Positions 32,201 to 58,281 of a stretch of 64,000 nucleotides of DNA are shown in pieces. Position numbers and translations under genes: made by a program. Source of the DNA: Amoebidium appalachense. Its lineage: Eukaryota; Ichthyosporea. Position 1 is the stretch's first letter. Each line of letters begins with the position of its first letter. Where the stretch lies: positions 9,920,001 through 9,984,000 of the forward strand of contig CAVNZM010000004.1 in assembly GCA_963693365.1 (NCBI GenBank), in the 5' to 3' direction. The notes below the pieces were generated by a model. The model worked only from the letters and a program-made list of their open reading frames with translations, was not told where the DNA came from and did no database searches.

Positions 32201-33588
32201 CCATGCAGCCTGGTGGTGATACTGGTGCGCGGACATATGTGGAACATTGTGGACGGGACGACAGCGACCAATCACAATCCACTAGCTAACGGAAATACTG
32301 TACCGAGGTGACCGTGACATTCAACTCCCAGCGTTTGCCAGCATCCGAGACTCCCGACTCCCGAGTTCTCTTGGTACGTGGGACATTTCGATATAAAAAT
32401 CAAAAAATCGTTGATTAGAAACAACGAGAAGCCAGTTGGCAACTTGGCACGTTATTTCTTCACACAGTGTTAGTTTTGAAATTCTCAAGTTTGTGCCTGA
32501 GGCCAGATCGACTGAGACAGTCACAATGTCTTGAAAAGTAACCAATCAGAACTCTTGTTTACATTGCGTTTGGGTCTTCTCAACCAGTAAAAAGGGCGGT
32601 GCAGGGTGCCAAATCGATCTACTATTGGACGGGAAACAATCAAAAGATTAAGATCACTTTAAGGGGGGTCTATTGGTGGAAACTTCATATGACCCCAAAA
32701 CACGACAAATTGAATACTTGGATACGCAACTTGAAAGCTCGAAAAAAAAAAAGCTTAAGAGGCACATATTTTTACATTAATTTGCTTTTATGAGCTATAT
32801 GTATTTTAAATTTTATAAGGTAATTGCAAAAAAAATAGAGCACAAATATCATATATTCTCAAATTTCCGAAAACATCCCCATGAAGAAATTCGTCAAAGC
32901 TGCTCATGGGGGTTAAGAATCAGAGAACGGTCTCTCCCGCAGTGTGTGTGTGTCCACTTTCGAATTCCGGTCAGGCAAACGAGTTCGAGCCAACTTCAGC
33001 GCGCACAAGCCCATCGACTTCTCTGATATGCTATGTTATAATTGTTTATTTTACTGTTATAACTACTAATATTGAGTTCCTTCATCTTATTGTTACCTTA
33101 TTACTGTAACGGAGTTAGGTCCTTAGGGATTTAACTAGTTGTCCAGCACACAGACTCCTGCTTCTAACCCGTCCTGCCTTGTGTTGATCGAAATTCACAT
33201 GTTGATCAAGATGTAACTTGTCATTAATACATTCACGTTTTCGGTGTCTTATTCCAGAACTCACCTTTCAACTTACTTGAAAGTGCTGTCCAATCCACTC
33301 GAGATACGTCTGTTTGCAATCGTACTGTGAATCCACACACACACATACACATACAGTGTGGAGGACACGGACACACACGCACACCCTAACGCACCCACAC
33401 ACGCAGACGCACACGCACACGCACACACCCACCGTGTGACACACACACACACACACACACACATACAGCAACATTCTTCGACGAATTGACACGCATGCGC
33501 CGCCAATCTCACACCAGCACACAGGCGTGCTCAAACGCACGCGTGACAACAGTTTTCGGCCTTCCCTTTTCCTTCTACGCCCCTACAT
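29285..33588. other. Gene-free interval, partly AT-rich
   Basis: The first 550 bases are G-rich repeats. 29830-30560 and 31560-33260 are unique, relatively AT-rich sequence, and 30600-31320 is CA-rich with mixed hexamers. I found no splice-bounded coding segment. The 3' part presumably contains the promoter of the zinc-finger gene. Confidence 0.5.
30066..30192. repeat. Imperfect duplication, AT-rich
   Basis: Two copies of AAGTTTATATACA followed by CATAGCTATTCGTAAACA lie about 80 bp apart in the intergenic region. Confidence 0.7.
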
Positions 33589-34514
33589 ATGGCTTCGCAC
33601 ACATCTGTAGAAGATAGATTAGACCCCGTATACACATATCCCAATTCTTACGCAAAAATGGATGACCTAGTTTCCGCGGCAACCCTAGCCGCTCAACACC
33701 TATCCCCAGATGGTGGCATGGGGTTTGAAGAGAGTAATTCGTATGAAAAGGATGAGAAAGACAGTGATGTAGATGAGCAAAGCACAAACTCAAAACCTCG
33801 ACGGAAATCTGCGGGCACCGGTGGGGATAGAGAGCCAAAGGACAAGTCAGACAACATACCTTGCCCGGCCGGGTGTGGGAGGTTCTATAGTACAGATGCG
33901 TCTGTGCGTAACCATTTAAGGCTAAAACATCACGAGAGGAGGTTCCTAAAGCCGCATAGGAGAGGACCCCCCAAAAGGCAAAACTCGACACCGAATATCA
34001 CTGTGAATACGGAGGAATACAGGAGAAGGAGGTGGGTTTTTATGTGGAATGAGGGGTTGTGATGGGGGTGGGTTGGCGACACAAGAAGGGGGGAGGTTGG
34101 ACGGGGGGTGGGGTGGGGGTGGGGGGTGGGGGGGAGGGGGGAAGGGGGGAAGGTGGGTGCGGGAGTTATAATGGGCAGGGGCATTGGTAATACCAAGGGG
34201 TTTCCTTTCACCCACAATGGTTAGATGATCTGTTCGCACTGCACAGGGATTCCATATGGACCATCTTTTTTTTTGGGGGGTTTCTTTTTTTTCATTTTAC
34301 TTCGGGGGGGGGGGGGGGGGGGGGGGGGGTTCCATATGAACCACCTTGTTTTTGTTGTTTTCTATTTTTTCTGTTCACTTTTCTTTCTGTGTAGTTTGTG
34401 AGCTGCATCCCAGACCGACTTTTGGGAGGTTTTTTGCATATGTCTGTGCACCTGGCCGAGCCTCTCTCCTAATGTTACGCAATATGTAGGAAAGGGTGTT
34501 GTCAGGCATTCATG

Positions 34515-34571
<57 letters not shown>

Positions 34572-35512
34572 CGCGTGCGTGCATGCATGTGCTCCTTTCT
34601 TTCTTTCTTTCTTTCTTTTGCAACTTGGGGGGTAAAGGAGGTGCTTTTTCCGAGGGGGGGGGGGGGGGGTTGAGTGCAGGGCCTACGAGGCGAGCACGGT
34701 TGGGGCTTGGTAATGCTAAAAACCGTAGTCTAATGGCAGGCACACATCAGGTGTTTGGGTGCTTTCTGCGTGTGATTGTTGATACACGTGCAAATGCTAG
34801 TGCGTGTGTGCATATGCATGTCTAGGTGTACATGCTTATGTCCAGCTTTAACCTTCTGCACGTGTGTGTGCACGCAGCCGCGATGTGAGCGTGTCACGTT
34901 TAAGTTGCACATGTGCAGGCACGTGGGCAACCAAGTACACAGGTGCAGTTACCCAAATGAATACAGTCACACAAGTTCACGTGCGCAAACGCATACAAGC
35001 GAACACACATGGGACATACACGCAAGCACATATGCACACGAGCACACTAGAAAGATGGACTAGGGGGTGCTGCCGTGCACATGTTGTGAATGTTTTTTTT
35101 TTGGACCAGTCTGTTCATGTTTTTTTTTTTTTGTTTTTTTGATCATAAAAAAGGGTATCAAAGATAATGGGTTAGACAAGCCGGTGTTATGGGGAGGACT
35201 GAAAGGAAATATCCGCTTATCACATGAATGTACAACTGCTTGTCATCTAATGATATCCTGGTTATGCACATTGAGACATATTTTTTGCATGTCTAACCTC
35301 CCTCCTTCTCCCCTTTTCCAATTCTCGCATTTTCATGCTGGCTTCCAATCCTCTTTGGGATTGCACAAACACAACACATACACCTACCGTGAGTGACACG
35401 AAAAAACATGCCATCACATTCAACACCTGTTCACACACGGGCACACACATCTACGTTCGGACACACGATACACTCACATGTGTATGGGTGTGGGTGTGTG
35501 CGCGTAGTTGCC

Positions 35513-35550
<38 letters not shown>

Positions 35551-36272
35551 TGTGCACACACACACACACACCCATCAACACGTACACACACACGCACACA
35601 CACACAGCATGAGTGTGGGCAGTGGTCCCCTTCCAGATACCGGTGACTGTGTGCCCATAGCCCCTCGTCTTCGCACCGCCTCCACCCCCGTTGTTCAGAC
35701 CCGGGGTAGGCCCCCACTAGGGAGACCCCTCACCCCGCCCGTATACGGTGCAACCGGACCAACATTTCATAGGTACGATGGGTATGATATATGTTCTTAA
35801 TGCATTGTTTTGTTTGTCGTGAATGTGTGTTTTGCATTCTGTAGCTCATTCTGAATCCCCTCCCCACCACATACATACACATACGTATACACACTCGTGC
35901 TTCAGGCTGTCTGTCTGACTTATTGACCGTGTGTGTGAGCGCTTGTGTGTGTGTGTGTGTGTGTGTGTCTATGTGTGCATCCACACACCTTTCTGCCCAA
36001 CCCTAGCTCTGCGCCCCTCACCGTTCCTCAATCTCAAACATATCTGCATCATAATCATGTGATTCAAGTGTTAACACTCGTCAGGCATTCGTGCAGCACT
36101 CTGTTGGCCCTTAATTGTTCTTTTCTTCCTGTTTTATCCAATCTCGTTTGTTTTGTTTGTGCCTGAAGCCTTCATCTTTTCACAACATACCTGAATAGGG
36201 AAGTTCTATAAACTCTCTGCTTTCCACAAAAGGTGCAAGAGGGAATAGATTGTGTTGGCCTTCCCCCCCCCC

Positions 36273-36304
<32 letters not shown>

Positions 36305-36516
36305 AAAAAAAAAAAAAAAAGAAGAAGAAAAAACCTCCTCCCCCCCGTTTTGTTTGTCCAAAAACTTCTATGTCCGACCCTACGTTTCTGATATGTACAT
36401 CATACAGAGTAACACATAGTAATCCCCCTCTCCCCCCCCCCCCCCCCCCCCCCCCTCACAGCCCCGTTTTCTTGAGCCGCCATCAACACCAACACAAGCA
36501 CACGCGCGCACGCGCG

Positions 36517-36569
<53 letters not shown>

Positions 36570-37900
36570 CGCCCCCGGAATACGCCACCAAGGGCTGGGT
36601 GGAAGGTAGGCCCGAACCTCGCCTACATGCCTCCAAGCATGGCCCCCAACCCATCGCCCTTGCCCCCACCCACCACCGACGTGCATCCACAACGGCCCTT
36701 ATGGTGGGACCCCACAATCGAAATTTCACGATCGATTCGATGTTGGGCCCCCCCGTCCCAGTGCACCCTCCCAGGAGTCCATTTGATTTCGTCGAGCCAC
36801 AAATCGCGCCCAATCGAATGCATCATTCTATGACGTCACCACCACGATCGGCCAATCGAAATCGCCAAGTACTGCTGCTCCCGAACACACATCCCCGCGA
36901 CGAGGGGCCATGGGGGGGTCTAAGCCCAAATTCGGGGCCGAGGCATAACCCCAACCGGTCGGCAGGGGGTTACGACGACTGGTATCCGACACCTTCACGG
37001 GAAATTGACGAGATGGATATGGCCGCTGCAGAGTATCTATACGGTCGGTTTCCTGAAACCGGAATCGAAAACACCGGAGACGTGTGGGCTTTCGGGGTGG
37101 GGAGGGGGGATTCTGTGTCCGACTCGATACGGAGCGAATCGTGGGAGGAGGCACTAAAACACGACGGGTTGATTCCCATGCGGCCGCCAAACGAAATTCC
37201 GTACGCCCACCCGGGGGAGAGGGGCGGGGGCTATGAATCCGTTTTGGGGCTTCGAGAATCTTCGACCAATTGGGAGCTTCGGCATGAGGTCGGGGGGTTC
37301 GGAGTGCCGCACGGCCGGGAGCAACCATATATGGAAAGTGGGTTGGGGCTTAGTGATTGGGCGCTCGGGATCGAAGTTTGGGCCGGAGACGGCGGGCAAA
37401 ATCCCAACCACCGATTGGTTGAGGCGGGCGAAAACCAGCCGCCGTGGCAAGATCCGCGCATGTTTTCGGACCAATCGGAAAGGGTGGAAATGGAGGCTGT
37501 GCGGTATTTGGAGACTGCCCAGGCCGTGGCCCAATGGCGTGCTCACAAATCAGGCTTTCCGGGATATTCCAGCGAATCACGTGGGAGCCCCAGAAACCCA
37601 ATACCAATGGACACTGACCAACATCCGCGGATGAGTGGGTATGTGGGGATGGGTGAGTTTTCAAGACAGAGAGACGGTCACACATCTGGAAATTTTGGCG
37701 GTGGCGTGGGGGGCCCAGATGGGGGCGCAGGGGGTTTGAACGAGAAGCGACGGCCGTTTTCGAGGGACGATATTGCGGAGCTGGTGGGGTACCTTGAGTC
37801 TAGGGGGATGGTGGAGAATGCGAGCGTGGACCAGCTGCTGGAGATGTTAAAGAAAATCACAGAGCAGCACAAGGAGGAGGGGACCATGCCAATGTGCTGA
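33589..37900 (+). CDS. Single C2H2 zinc-finger protein with long low-complexity tail
   Basis: Three exons join with matching phases: 33589..34031, 35608..35772 and 36568..37900, giving 646 residues. The start is the ATG at 33589. One C2H2 finger lies at residues ~92-114 (Cys92, Cys96, His109, His114, in CPAGCGRFYS and VRNHLRLKHHE), after an acidic, Lys-rich stretch. Exons 2 and 3 encode a mostly disordered Pro/Gly/Arg/Asn-rich region with a helical C-terminus (ELVGYLESRGMVENASVDQL, LLEMLKKI) that resembles a small dimerisation or interaction helix. A lone finger could bind nucleic acid or protein. I know of no homologue beyond the finger. Both acceptors are the ends of long (CA)n tracts. The third exon is one of the longest repeat-free stretches in the window. 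Confidence 0.8.
35800..35860 (+). repeat. Dispersed intronic element, partial copy K (zinc-finger gene intron 2)
   Basis: The distal end only: TTTGTCGTGAATGTGTGTTT, then CTGTAGCTCATTCTGAATCC, then a C-rich stretch. Sense orientation, shortly after the donor at 35773. Confidence 0.45.
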
Positions 37901-38973
37901 ACACGTGTGTGGGTGTGTGGGTGTGTGGGTGTGTGGGTGTGTGTGTGTGTGCACATATATGCGTGGGGGGAGGGAAGGGTCTCCTTTCTTTTCCCTTTTG
38001 GTGTATGTTTTGGGGGGTTGGGGGGGGTGGGGGGGGGGGGGGTGTTTAGGACAAATAGAAAATCGTTTCTCTTTTCACTTTCCTCTTATCATTGCCTCCT
38101 ACTTGTGGGTAGAAAGAATGCGATTAGTATTACGTCTCTGGTGTTTGCTGCAAGTGTGCACACAGACGTAGGTGTGTTATCCACAAGCTTTGAGAATCTG
38201 ATGTCCACTTAGCAATTTTCGCGAGTTTGTTGTGTTTATAATATTCATTCGTACTTGTGCTGTACAGAGCGCAGGGCGCACTACGAGTTTCCCCGCATTC
38301 TTCACCCCTCTTGATAGTTACATTTTTGTCTGTACATAAGCTGAGAACGGGGAAGAAACGACTATGTACTACAAGTCTGAAACAGAGGGAAAATATCTTC
38401 GGTTTTTTTGGATTTGTCTAGGCTAGCGGAGTTGTTTCAGTTTTAACCTTTTTTAATTTCAGTTATTAGCCTTAGTGCAGTTATTGCTCAACATTTCATG
38501 TCATTAGTGACTATAGTTGAGGTTTCCGCTCCCCTCGCTAAGTCTCAAATGTTGATTTCTAGGGTGCAATAATCAAATCATAATACGGGAATCTTTACTG
38601 TGTAATGGCTTGCATGCAGCTGGGCTGAGCCACTTAGAGCATCACCTGCAGATGCACACGTAACCACTCATATGCTACTTATAGCTATAGGTTGTACATA
38701 AAACGAGATTTCATGTGCACCCCCCTAATTTCCAACTGGCCATGGTGTACATAAAGGCATCGTCGTAATCAATTTTTGACCCGACCCGTAACGACTACGA
38801 CATGTGTCGGTATACAGAATACGCATCCTATATATGGCAACCCATAAAGAGGACATCAATGCCATATACACAGGCTAATCCAACTACTAGTACACTTCTC
38901 TGAGGGGGACACTACGGTTAGTGATAACCGACAGGTGACATTCACACTAGTACTGCCAGGATGGTGGTTGGTG

Positions 38974-39045
<72 letters not shown>

Positions 39046-39766
39046 GGGGGGGGGGGGGGGGGGGGGATGGGTGGGAGGGGGGGAGGGGGGGGGGGGGGGG
39101 GGAGGGGGGCTGCCCCTAAAATTTGGTGCCCATATCAAACACTATAGCCACCGTCACGAGTGATATTCATAGTCAATCTTTACTCTTCCTCTGGTCACGG
39201 CCATTTGTCCGAACTTATACCACACTTGTGTTTGGCAAATAGAAACTTTATTTCTATACAGGATTAAGGGGGGGGGGGGGGGGGGAGGGGGGATGGGGGG
39301 CGCATTATCTAGAACGTACTAATAGCATCCTATGATCCTGAGGTTGAATTTGAATAGACAGCATTACGAGAGAGGACGAAACTTTCCTAATGTGTGCATG
39401 CACATGTCTCCAAGCTGGCACGACTTGTTGTATGCAGCCTGTGCACAAAAGCATAGTGTTTGAGTGTTTGTAATATGTGTGGTAAGAATGCTGTGTGTGT
39501 GGAATGTTGGTTATGTTCAGTATGTGCTAGCATGTTCCCCTGTATTCTGTCAAGATTTTGTATCACACACCTGCAAAAACAGAATCAACATACGGGGATT
39601 TTCGAACATACATGTAAAAACTGACCAAACACGGTGCACACACACACAACAAAACCACGACCTAAGCCATTGCTCTTACATGCGCACACTAGTTGAATGC
39701 CACCAGCCTATCCGATGGCATCCCCAACATTAAAACAATTTAACAGACTAAAATTAAAGATTAAAA
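37901..39766. other. Convergent intergenic region (zinc-finger gene / MVK)
   Basis: The 3' ends of the two genes face each other. The region has unique sequence at 38060-38950 and 39300-39766, a pure TG block with adjacent G runs at 38972-39110 and a G run near 39270. No gene is supported. Confidence 0.5.
38972..39044. repeat. (TG)n
   Basis: Pure TG array of about 35 units followed by G runs, intergenic. Confidence 0.9.
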
Positions 39767-52712
<12,946 letters not shown>

Positions 52713-53711
52713 ATGTCAGCCTTCACCCCCACCGTTGCCCTCATTCAGGGTGCGAGTCGTGGGATCGGTTTGGGGTCAGTATTAACCCCCCCCTCCCCCT
52801 CTCCCCCCTCCCCCCAACCCTCCCTCTTTAGTTTGTTTGTGTTGACGTCATGAATGGGTCTAAACTCAGATACTGTGGATGGCTTGGTTCACCTCCTGAG
52901 AATGGGCTTTGCTCATTCCCGCATACTTTAATGTGTGCTTTGCAGTCTGCATTATGTTTTCCCGTTTTGTACTTCGCACTTTTTTAACACATTCTAAACC
53001 CCTCCCCCCCACCGCGCCACGCCCCCACCCCACCCCCGACCCCCCCAACCTCGGATCCCCCACCCCCTCTCCGCCCCCCTCCAACTTCTGTCTTTCCTCT
53101 CTCCCGGTCGTCGATGTATTCCCTTTGACACTTTCCGTAATTGGCTCCCGTCCCACCCCATCCATACCTCCGAGTTCCCCTCTGGCAGACACACACCCTC
53201 CTTCCCTTGACAAGCCCACTTTTCATCCCCTTCACTTTGTCTTTTTGAGACCGTGCGGTTCAAATGCACATATTACTATTTATGCCCAACAATTCTTGAC
53301 TTCATTGAAGACTTACTATTCCGAATGCCCACCCCTCCCCCCCCCCCCCCTCCCCCCCCCCCCCCCTACCCTCCTCCCCCCCCCCCCCCCCCCCCCCCCC
53401 ACACACACCGCCCGTCATTCACACACAGCCCTTCCTCCCCCCCCCCCCCCCTCTCCCCCTACCCATCCATTCTCTCTCTTCCTACCCCCCCCCCCCCCCC
53501 CCCCCCCCCGTCCGCCCTTCTCCCAGCATGTGCCCCCTGTGCACACACCTCTTCTACGATGCCCCTCCGTCTGCTACTGCAACGCTAAGAGAACAATTCG
53601 GATAGAGCCACTTACCAGGGCCGCAGTTCGACAGCTGATTTTGCAACTTTTTTTCCGTCACAGCTTCTATCTCTCCTTCCTCCCGTCACCCAGACACCGG
53701 CTTAAACACAT

Positions 53712-53789
<78 letters not shown>

Positions 53790-55391
53790 CCCTCTTAACC
53801 CCTCCCACCAACACACACACACACACAACCTCTTTCCCTCCAAACCCTTTCACACACAACCCCCTCCCCTCTCCCCCCCCCCCCCTCCCTACACACGCAC
53901 ACACAGTTTTGTCCAGTCTCTTCTACTTAACCCGACCACCCGAATCATCGCCACATGCCGCAACCCAACCAATTCCCCAGCCCTCCAATCACTTTTGGAG
54001 AAACACAAAGACAGATTGACAGTTTTGGGGGTAGATGTGTGGAAGGAAGAGGAGATTGAACGGGCTGCTAACGTGGTGAAAGACACACATGGGAGGTATG
54101 TGTACATGTGTACGTGTGTGTGTGTGTGTGTGTAGTGGGTGTGTGTGTGTGTGGTAGTTTTGTGTTGTGTGTGTGTGTGTGGTGGTAGTCACGATGTGTT
54201 GGGTTGGTAGAGGTGCTGTGTGCGCGGGTGTTTTCGTGTGTGTGTTTGGTGGGAGGAGGGGAGGGGGGGGAGGATCAGGGTAGGGTGAGGTGTCTTTGCG
54301 GGAGGGATTTTGTTTCCACGAAAGTGGGGGGCGGGGGGAGGGGGGGGAGGAGGGGAGCAAGGGAAGGGGACAGAAGTTGTGAACGTGTGAAGGGAAAGAG
54401 AGGTGGTTTTTAGTGATGAGGGTTGGTGGTGCCCCACCTGTATGCCTCGAGAACCGTGTGCCTTTTTTTCTTTGTGGGGGAGGGGGGGGGGGGGGGAGAG
54501 AGAGGGAAGAGGCAAATTATGTGTTTGATTGAAAGAATATGAATCGCAGAGCCGTAATCAAAAATGGCAGTGATGATCTGAGCTCCACATGTGTGTACAC
54601 CGGTCGGGTGTGTCTCTGTATCAATATTACATGTCTCATATAGATGGTGGCCGTGATCAGAGGGGGAGGAATTTGGAGGTCTCCCTCGGGGGAGGGGGAG
54701 CGGGGGCGGGGGCAGGGGGAGGGGAGGGGGGGGGGGGGGGGGGGAAGGTGCGGGGGGAGGAGGGGGAATGTGGGTGGGTGGGGGGGGGGGGGGAGGGGGA
54801 CTCCCTGGAAATCGAGAGGCTTGGAGCCACGTGTCAAAGGCTTTGGACTCACCCGTCCCTTAATCCTCCCCCCCCCCCCCTCCCCCCCCCGTGGGGCCTT
54901 ACCCCCTCTCCCTTCTTGCCCCCCCCCCCCCCCCCCCCCCCCGTGGGGCCTTACCCCTCTCCTTTCTTGCCCCCCCCCCCCCCCCCCCCCCCCCCACGCG
55001 CGCTTATCCTACCTTCATATTCACCCCTTTCGTGGTAACCCCTAGGGTTGATTTTCTAGTCAACAGCGCCGGGATTTTGAATTTGGAAAACAAAGGAGAG
55101 ACCAGTTTGCGCAACTGCAACCCCCGTTTCTATTCAGGTATATGGCTCCCCTCCGTCCCCTCCCCTCTCTCCTCCGTTTTCCGCTTACCCCTGCACGTCA
55201 CCTCCCCCTCTCTCTCATGTGCACCCCCCCTCCCCCCCCATTCCTTATACACAAACGTACTTTAAAATCACACACACACACGTTTGGAGACTGAAGCACG
55301 CACAGACAGAGCAAAACTCACACACGCGCAACTATGGTGACTCGTGTGTACACAAGCCCACACATACAGATCAACAAATGCACATGGCCAA

Positions 55392-55441
<50 letters not shown>

Positions 55442-56617
55442 CCCCCCGCCCCCCGCTTTCTCCAACGGGGGACCCGTTCCCCAGGCATTCACCCGCAAAC
55501 AATTCACAAATTCAATATCACCACATTCTATGATACCAGGATACTTCTGCGCTCTTTCGTTTCAATATATAGCATCCCCCTCCCCCCCCGTGCACGGGGG
55601 GGGGGGAGGGGGGGGGGGGAGGGAGGGAAGGGAGGGGAGGGTGAATGCAGGACTAGTGATTGTTTTTGAAGTCTCTCCACAACGGCCGAGGCCTAATGAT
55701 ATGCACAAAATTAACATGGTGTCAGTAACCAATCAGATTAGATGATTTTCTGTGCTGTGTTTGGCTCTTCAAGGGTTCTAATTGGCGGTTTGTCACAGCG
55801 TGCATTTGACACAAACGCCATTGGCCCCCTCCTGGTTGCAAAACATTTTGCCCCCCTCCTGGCTGTGGGCCCAAAGAAAGCTGCCCAGGAGAAGGTGCAC
55901 CCCATCCTCCCCCCTCCCCTCCATTCCGCCCCCCCCCCCCCCCCCCCTCCCCCCCCCCCCCCCCCTCTCTCCATCCCTTCCCCCCCCTCCCCCCCCCCCC
56001 CCCCCCCCTCCCCCCTCCAATCCGTCCCCTCCCCCCACTCCTTCCCCATACCCCTGGCTTCTCAGGAAAATTATGCCACCAAATTAGAGCATTTTATTGA
56101 GTAGTTTGTGCCTCACAGGGGGAAAACGGAGGCATGTAGTGAGAGAGAAGGTGGGTAGGGTGGAGAAGGGGGGGGGGGGGGGGGGGCTGAGGTAGGGAAT
56201 GTTGCTTTTGCCCCATTTTTCCTATCTAACCGCCAGTGCATATCACACAAACCATCTTTCATCTATAACAAAAGGGTGTGGTACTCAGTTGCGCCGTTCT
56301 TGCGTTGTTCGTTGTTCGTGTGCTCGTTTTATACTTTGCTCTTTCCCAAAACCACAGTGTCATAGTATGGGAGTATGGGGACCTGTACATGGGCTCTTTG
56401 TTCTGTAACTAGATGTCATCTCAACCCCTCCCCCTCCCCCCCCCCTCCCTCCCCCCCCCCCCCCCCCCAAAGGGCCCCCAAAATAAAGACACACACACAC
56501 ACACTCCCCAAATTTCCTTCTCACCCCTATCCCCTGCCCACTTCACACCCACAACACACCCGTCCACTCAAGTACGAATACATACACACGTACGAACACA
56601 CACACACGTCCCTATGA

Positions 56618-56701
<84 letters not shown>

Positions 56702-56884
56702 GCACACACGCACACACGCACACACACACACACACACGCACACACACACACACACGCACACACACGCACACACACATACATGCAACCGCAGCAACCCGAG
56801 ACCAGCTCTGTCATTCTCAACATTTCTGCCCGGGTGGGCTCCATTGAAGACAACAGAAACGGTGGATGGTACTTTTCCAATCGA

Positions 56885-56920
<36 letters not shown>

Positions 56921-57574
56921 ACGCACTCACCCCCTAGAAACACGCACACACCTCCCCTTCCCCCCTCTCCCCCCCTTCAAGTGCTCATCCACTCACACAA
57001 CATAGACAAGGTTATCGTTAAAATCGTAGATGTATTTGCACGTAGACCATCACGTATTCATGCATATATTTACATCTATATATATAGTTTGTGCGTATAT
57101 GAAACATCGCCTACCCTTTTTTTTCCCCAACCATGTGCATGCTGCATCAGTGCTTTGCACCTCTTCTTGATTGGCTAGTAGTCAAATCATTACCGGGCGT
57201 CATCAACACATGTGAAATCTGGCATCCATGCGACCTGATTTATCTACAATCTCATTGGTGGATCTATGCAGGTATGCATACCGCATGTCCAAGGCTGCCC
57301 TCAATATGGCCACCCGCACCATGGCTGTGGAACTGCGCCCAAAAAAGGTAATTGATTCGTGATTGGTTGATTAAATACACCCCGAAGGATTTTTTTGATC
57401 CCCCCCCCCCCCCCCCCCCCCCCCCCTCCTCCATCCGATTCTGCACGCGCACACACAAATACAGACCCCCCCCCTCCCCCCCCTTTCCCCCCTGGGCAAC
57501 CGGAAATACATACACAAATACACACACGGCTCACACCTTCACACACACACACAAAAAGTTAACCCCCCTCTTCC

Positions 57575-57615
<41 letters not shown>

Positions 57616-57875
57616 TTCCCTCCCAAATGCGAGGTTAACGGGTCAAAATAGTGAAATAAGGGTACTGTGGGTGACGAACCTCACAGGGGGTGGGCTCTGT
57701 TATGATTCATGCTATTTTTGTCCGCTCTGCAAACAGCTATCAGTTGCGGATGTGTATTCCATGCCCTGTGACGCACTCTGACCCCCCTGTACCCCCCCCC
57801 CCCCCCCCCCCCCCCCCTCCCCCACTGCTATCCCCCCCCTCCCCCCCCCCCCCCCCCCCACACACACCCCCCCCC

Positions 57876-57917
<42 letters not shown>

Positions 57918-57965
57918 ACACACACACACGTACGCACACACATGCGCGCGCACACACATGCGCGT

Positions 57966-58014
<49 letters not shown>

Positions 58015-58015
58015 C

Positions 58016-58063
<48 letters not shown>

Positions 58064-58281
58064 CTCTGCACACATGTACATATACACTGCAGGTGATCTG
58101 CGTAGCCATTCACCCGGGCACGGTGGATACAAACTTTTCCAAGGGCTACCAGAAGACAGTTAAACACGAGATATTCACTGTGGAGAAGGCCGTGGGGCTG
58201 ATGACTGACGTGGTGAAAGGGTTAAAGATTGATGATACGGGAAAGTTCCTGGCTTACGACGGCACACAAATACCTTTCTAA
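52713..58281 (+). CDS. Short-chain dehydrogenase/reductase, C-factor / sniffer-like
   Basis: Seven exons: 52713..52774, 53907..54095, 55046..55137, 55799..55894, 56792..56868, 57272..57347 and 58093..58281, giving about 260 residues, normal for a classical SDR. Visible motifs: the NAD(P)-binding GASRGIGLG, the DVW-type acidic turn ([15 protein letters not shown]), NSAG in place of NNAG, the active-site Asn in [10 protein letters not shown], the catalytic Ser in NISARVGS, and YRMSK (YxxxK). The C-terminal [10 protein letters not shown] and AYDGTQIPF are typical of the C-factor/sniffer carbonyl-reductase subgroup. The substrate cannot be told from sequence. Junction 55137/55799 is one base out of frame under GT-AG rules although the proteins align exactly across it. 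The last acceptor follows a compound (ACGC)n/(CA)n repeat. Confidence 0.9.
52894..53003 (+). repeat. Dispersed intronic element, copy F (SDR intron 1)
   Basis: Plus-strand copy in a plus-strand gene. It has CCTGAGAATGGGCTTTGCTC, then GTCTGCATTATGTTTTCCCG, then TGTACTTCGCACTTTTTTAA, then CACATTCTAAACCCC and a C-rich tract. It spans the full length of copy A. Confidence 0.7.
53709..53782. repeat. (CA)n in SDR intron 1
   Basis: Pure CA array, followed by further short CA tracts that end at the exon 2 acceptor (53906). Confidence 0.9.
54889..54990. repeat. Tandem duplication, unit ~50 bp
   Basis: CCGTGGGGCCTTACCCC followed by CTTTCTTGC-like sequence and a C run occurs twice in SDR intron 2, just before exon 3. 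A third, diverged unit may follow. Confidence 0.75.
56622..56776. repeat. (CA)n with CG interruptions, SDR intron 4
   Basis: About 150 bp of CA ending 15 bp before the acceptor of exon 5. Confidence 0.9.
57687..57786 (+). repeat. Dispersed intronic element, degenerate copy G (SDR intron 6)
   Basis: Begins GGGTGGGCTCTG and ends GTGACGCACTCTGACCCCCC with a recognisable but diverged centre. It has the same order and sense orientation as the better copies. Confidence 0.45.
57928..58062. repeat. (ACGC)n / (CA)n compound repeat
   Basis: A tetranucleotide ACGC array (57967-58015) followed by pure CA, upstream of the last SDR exon. Confidence 0.9.
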
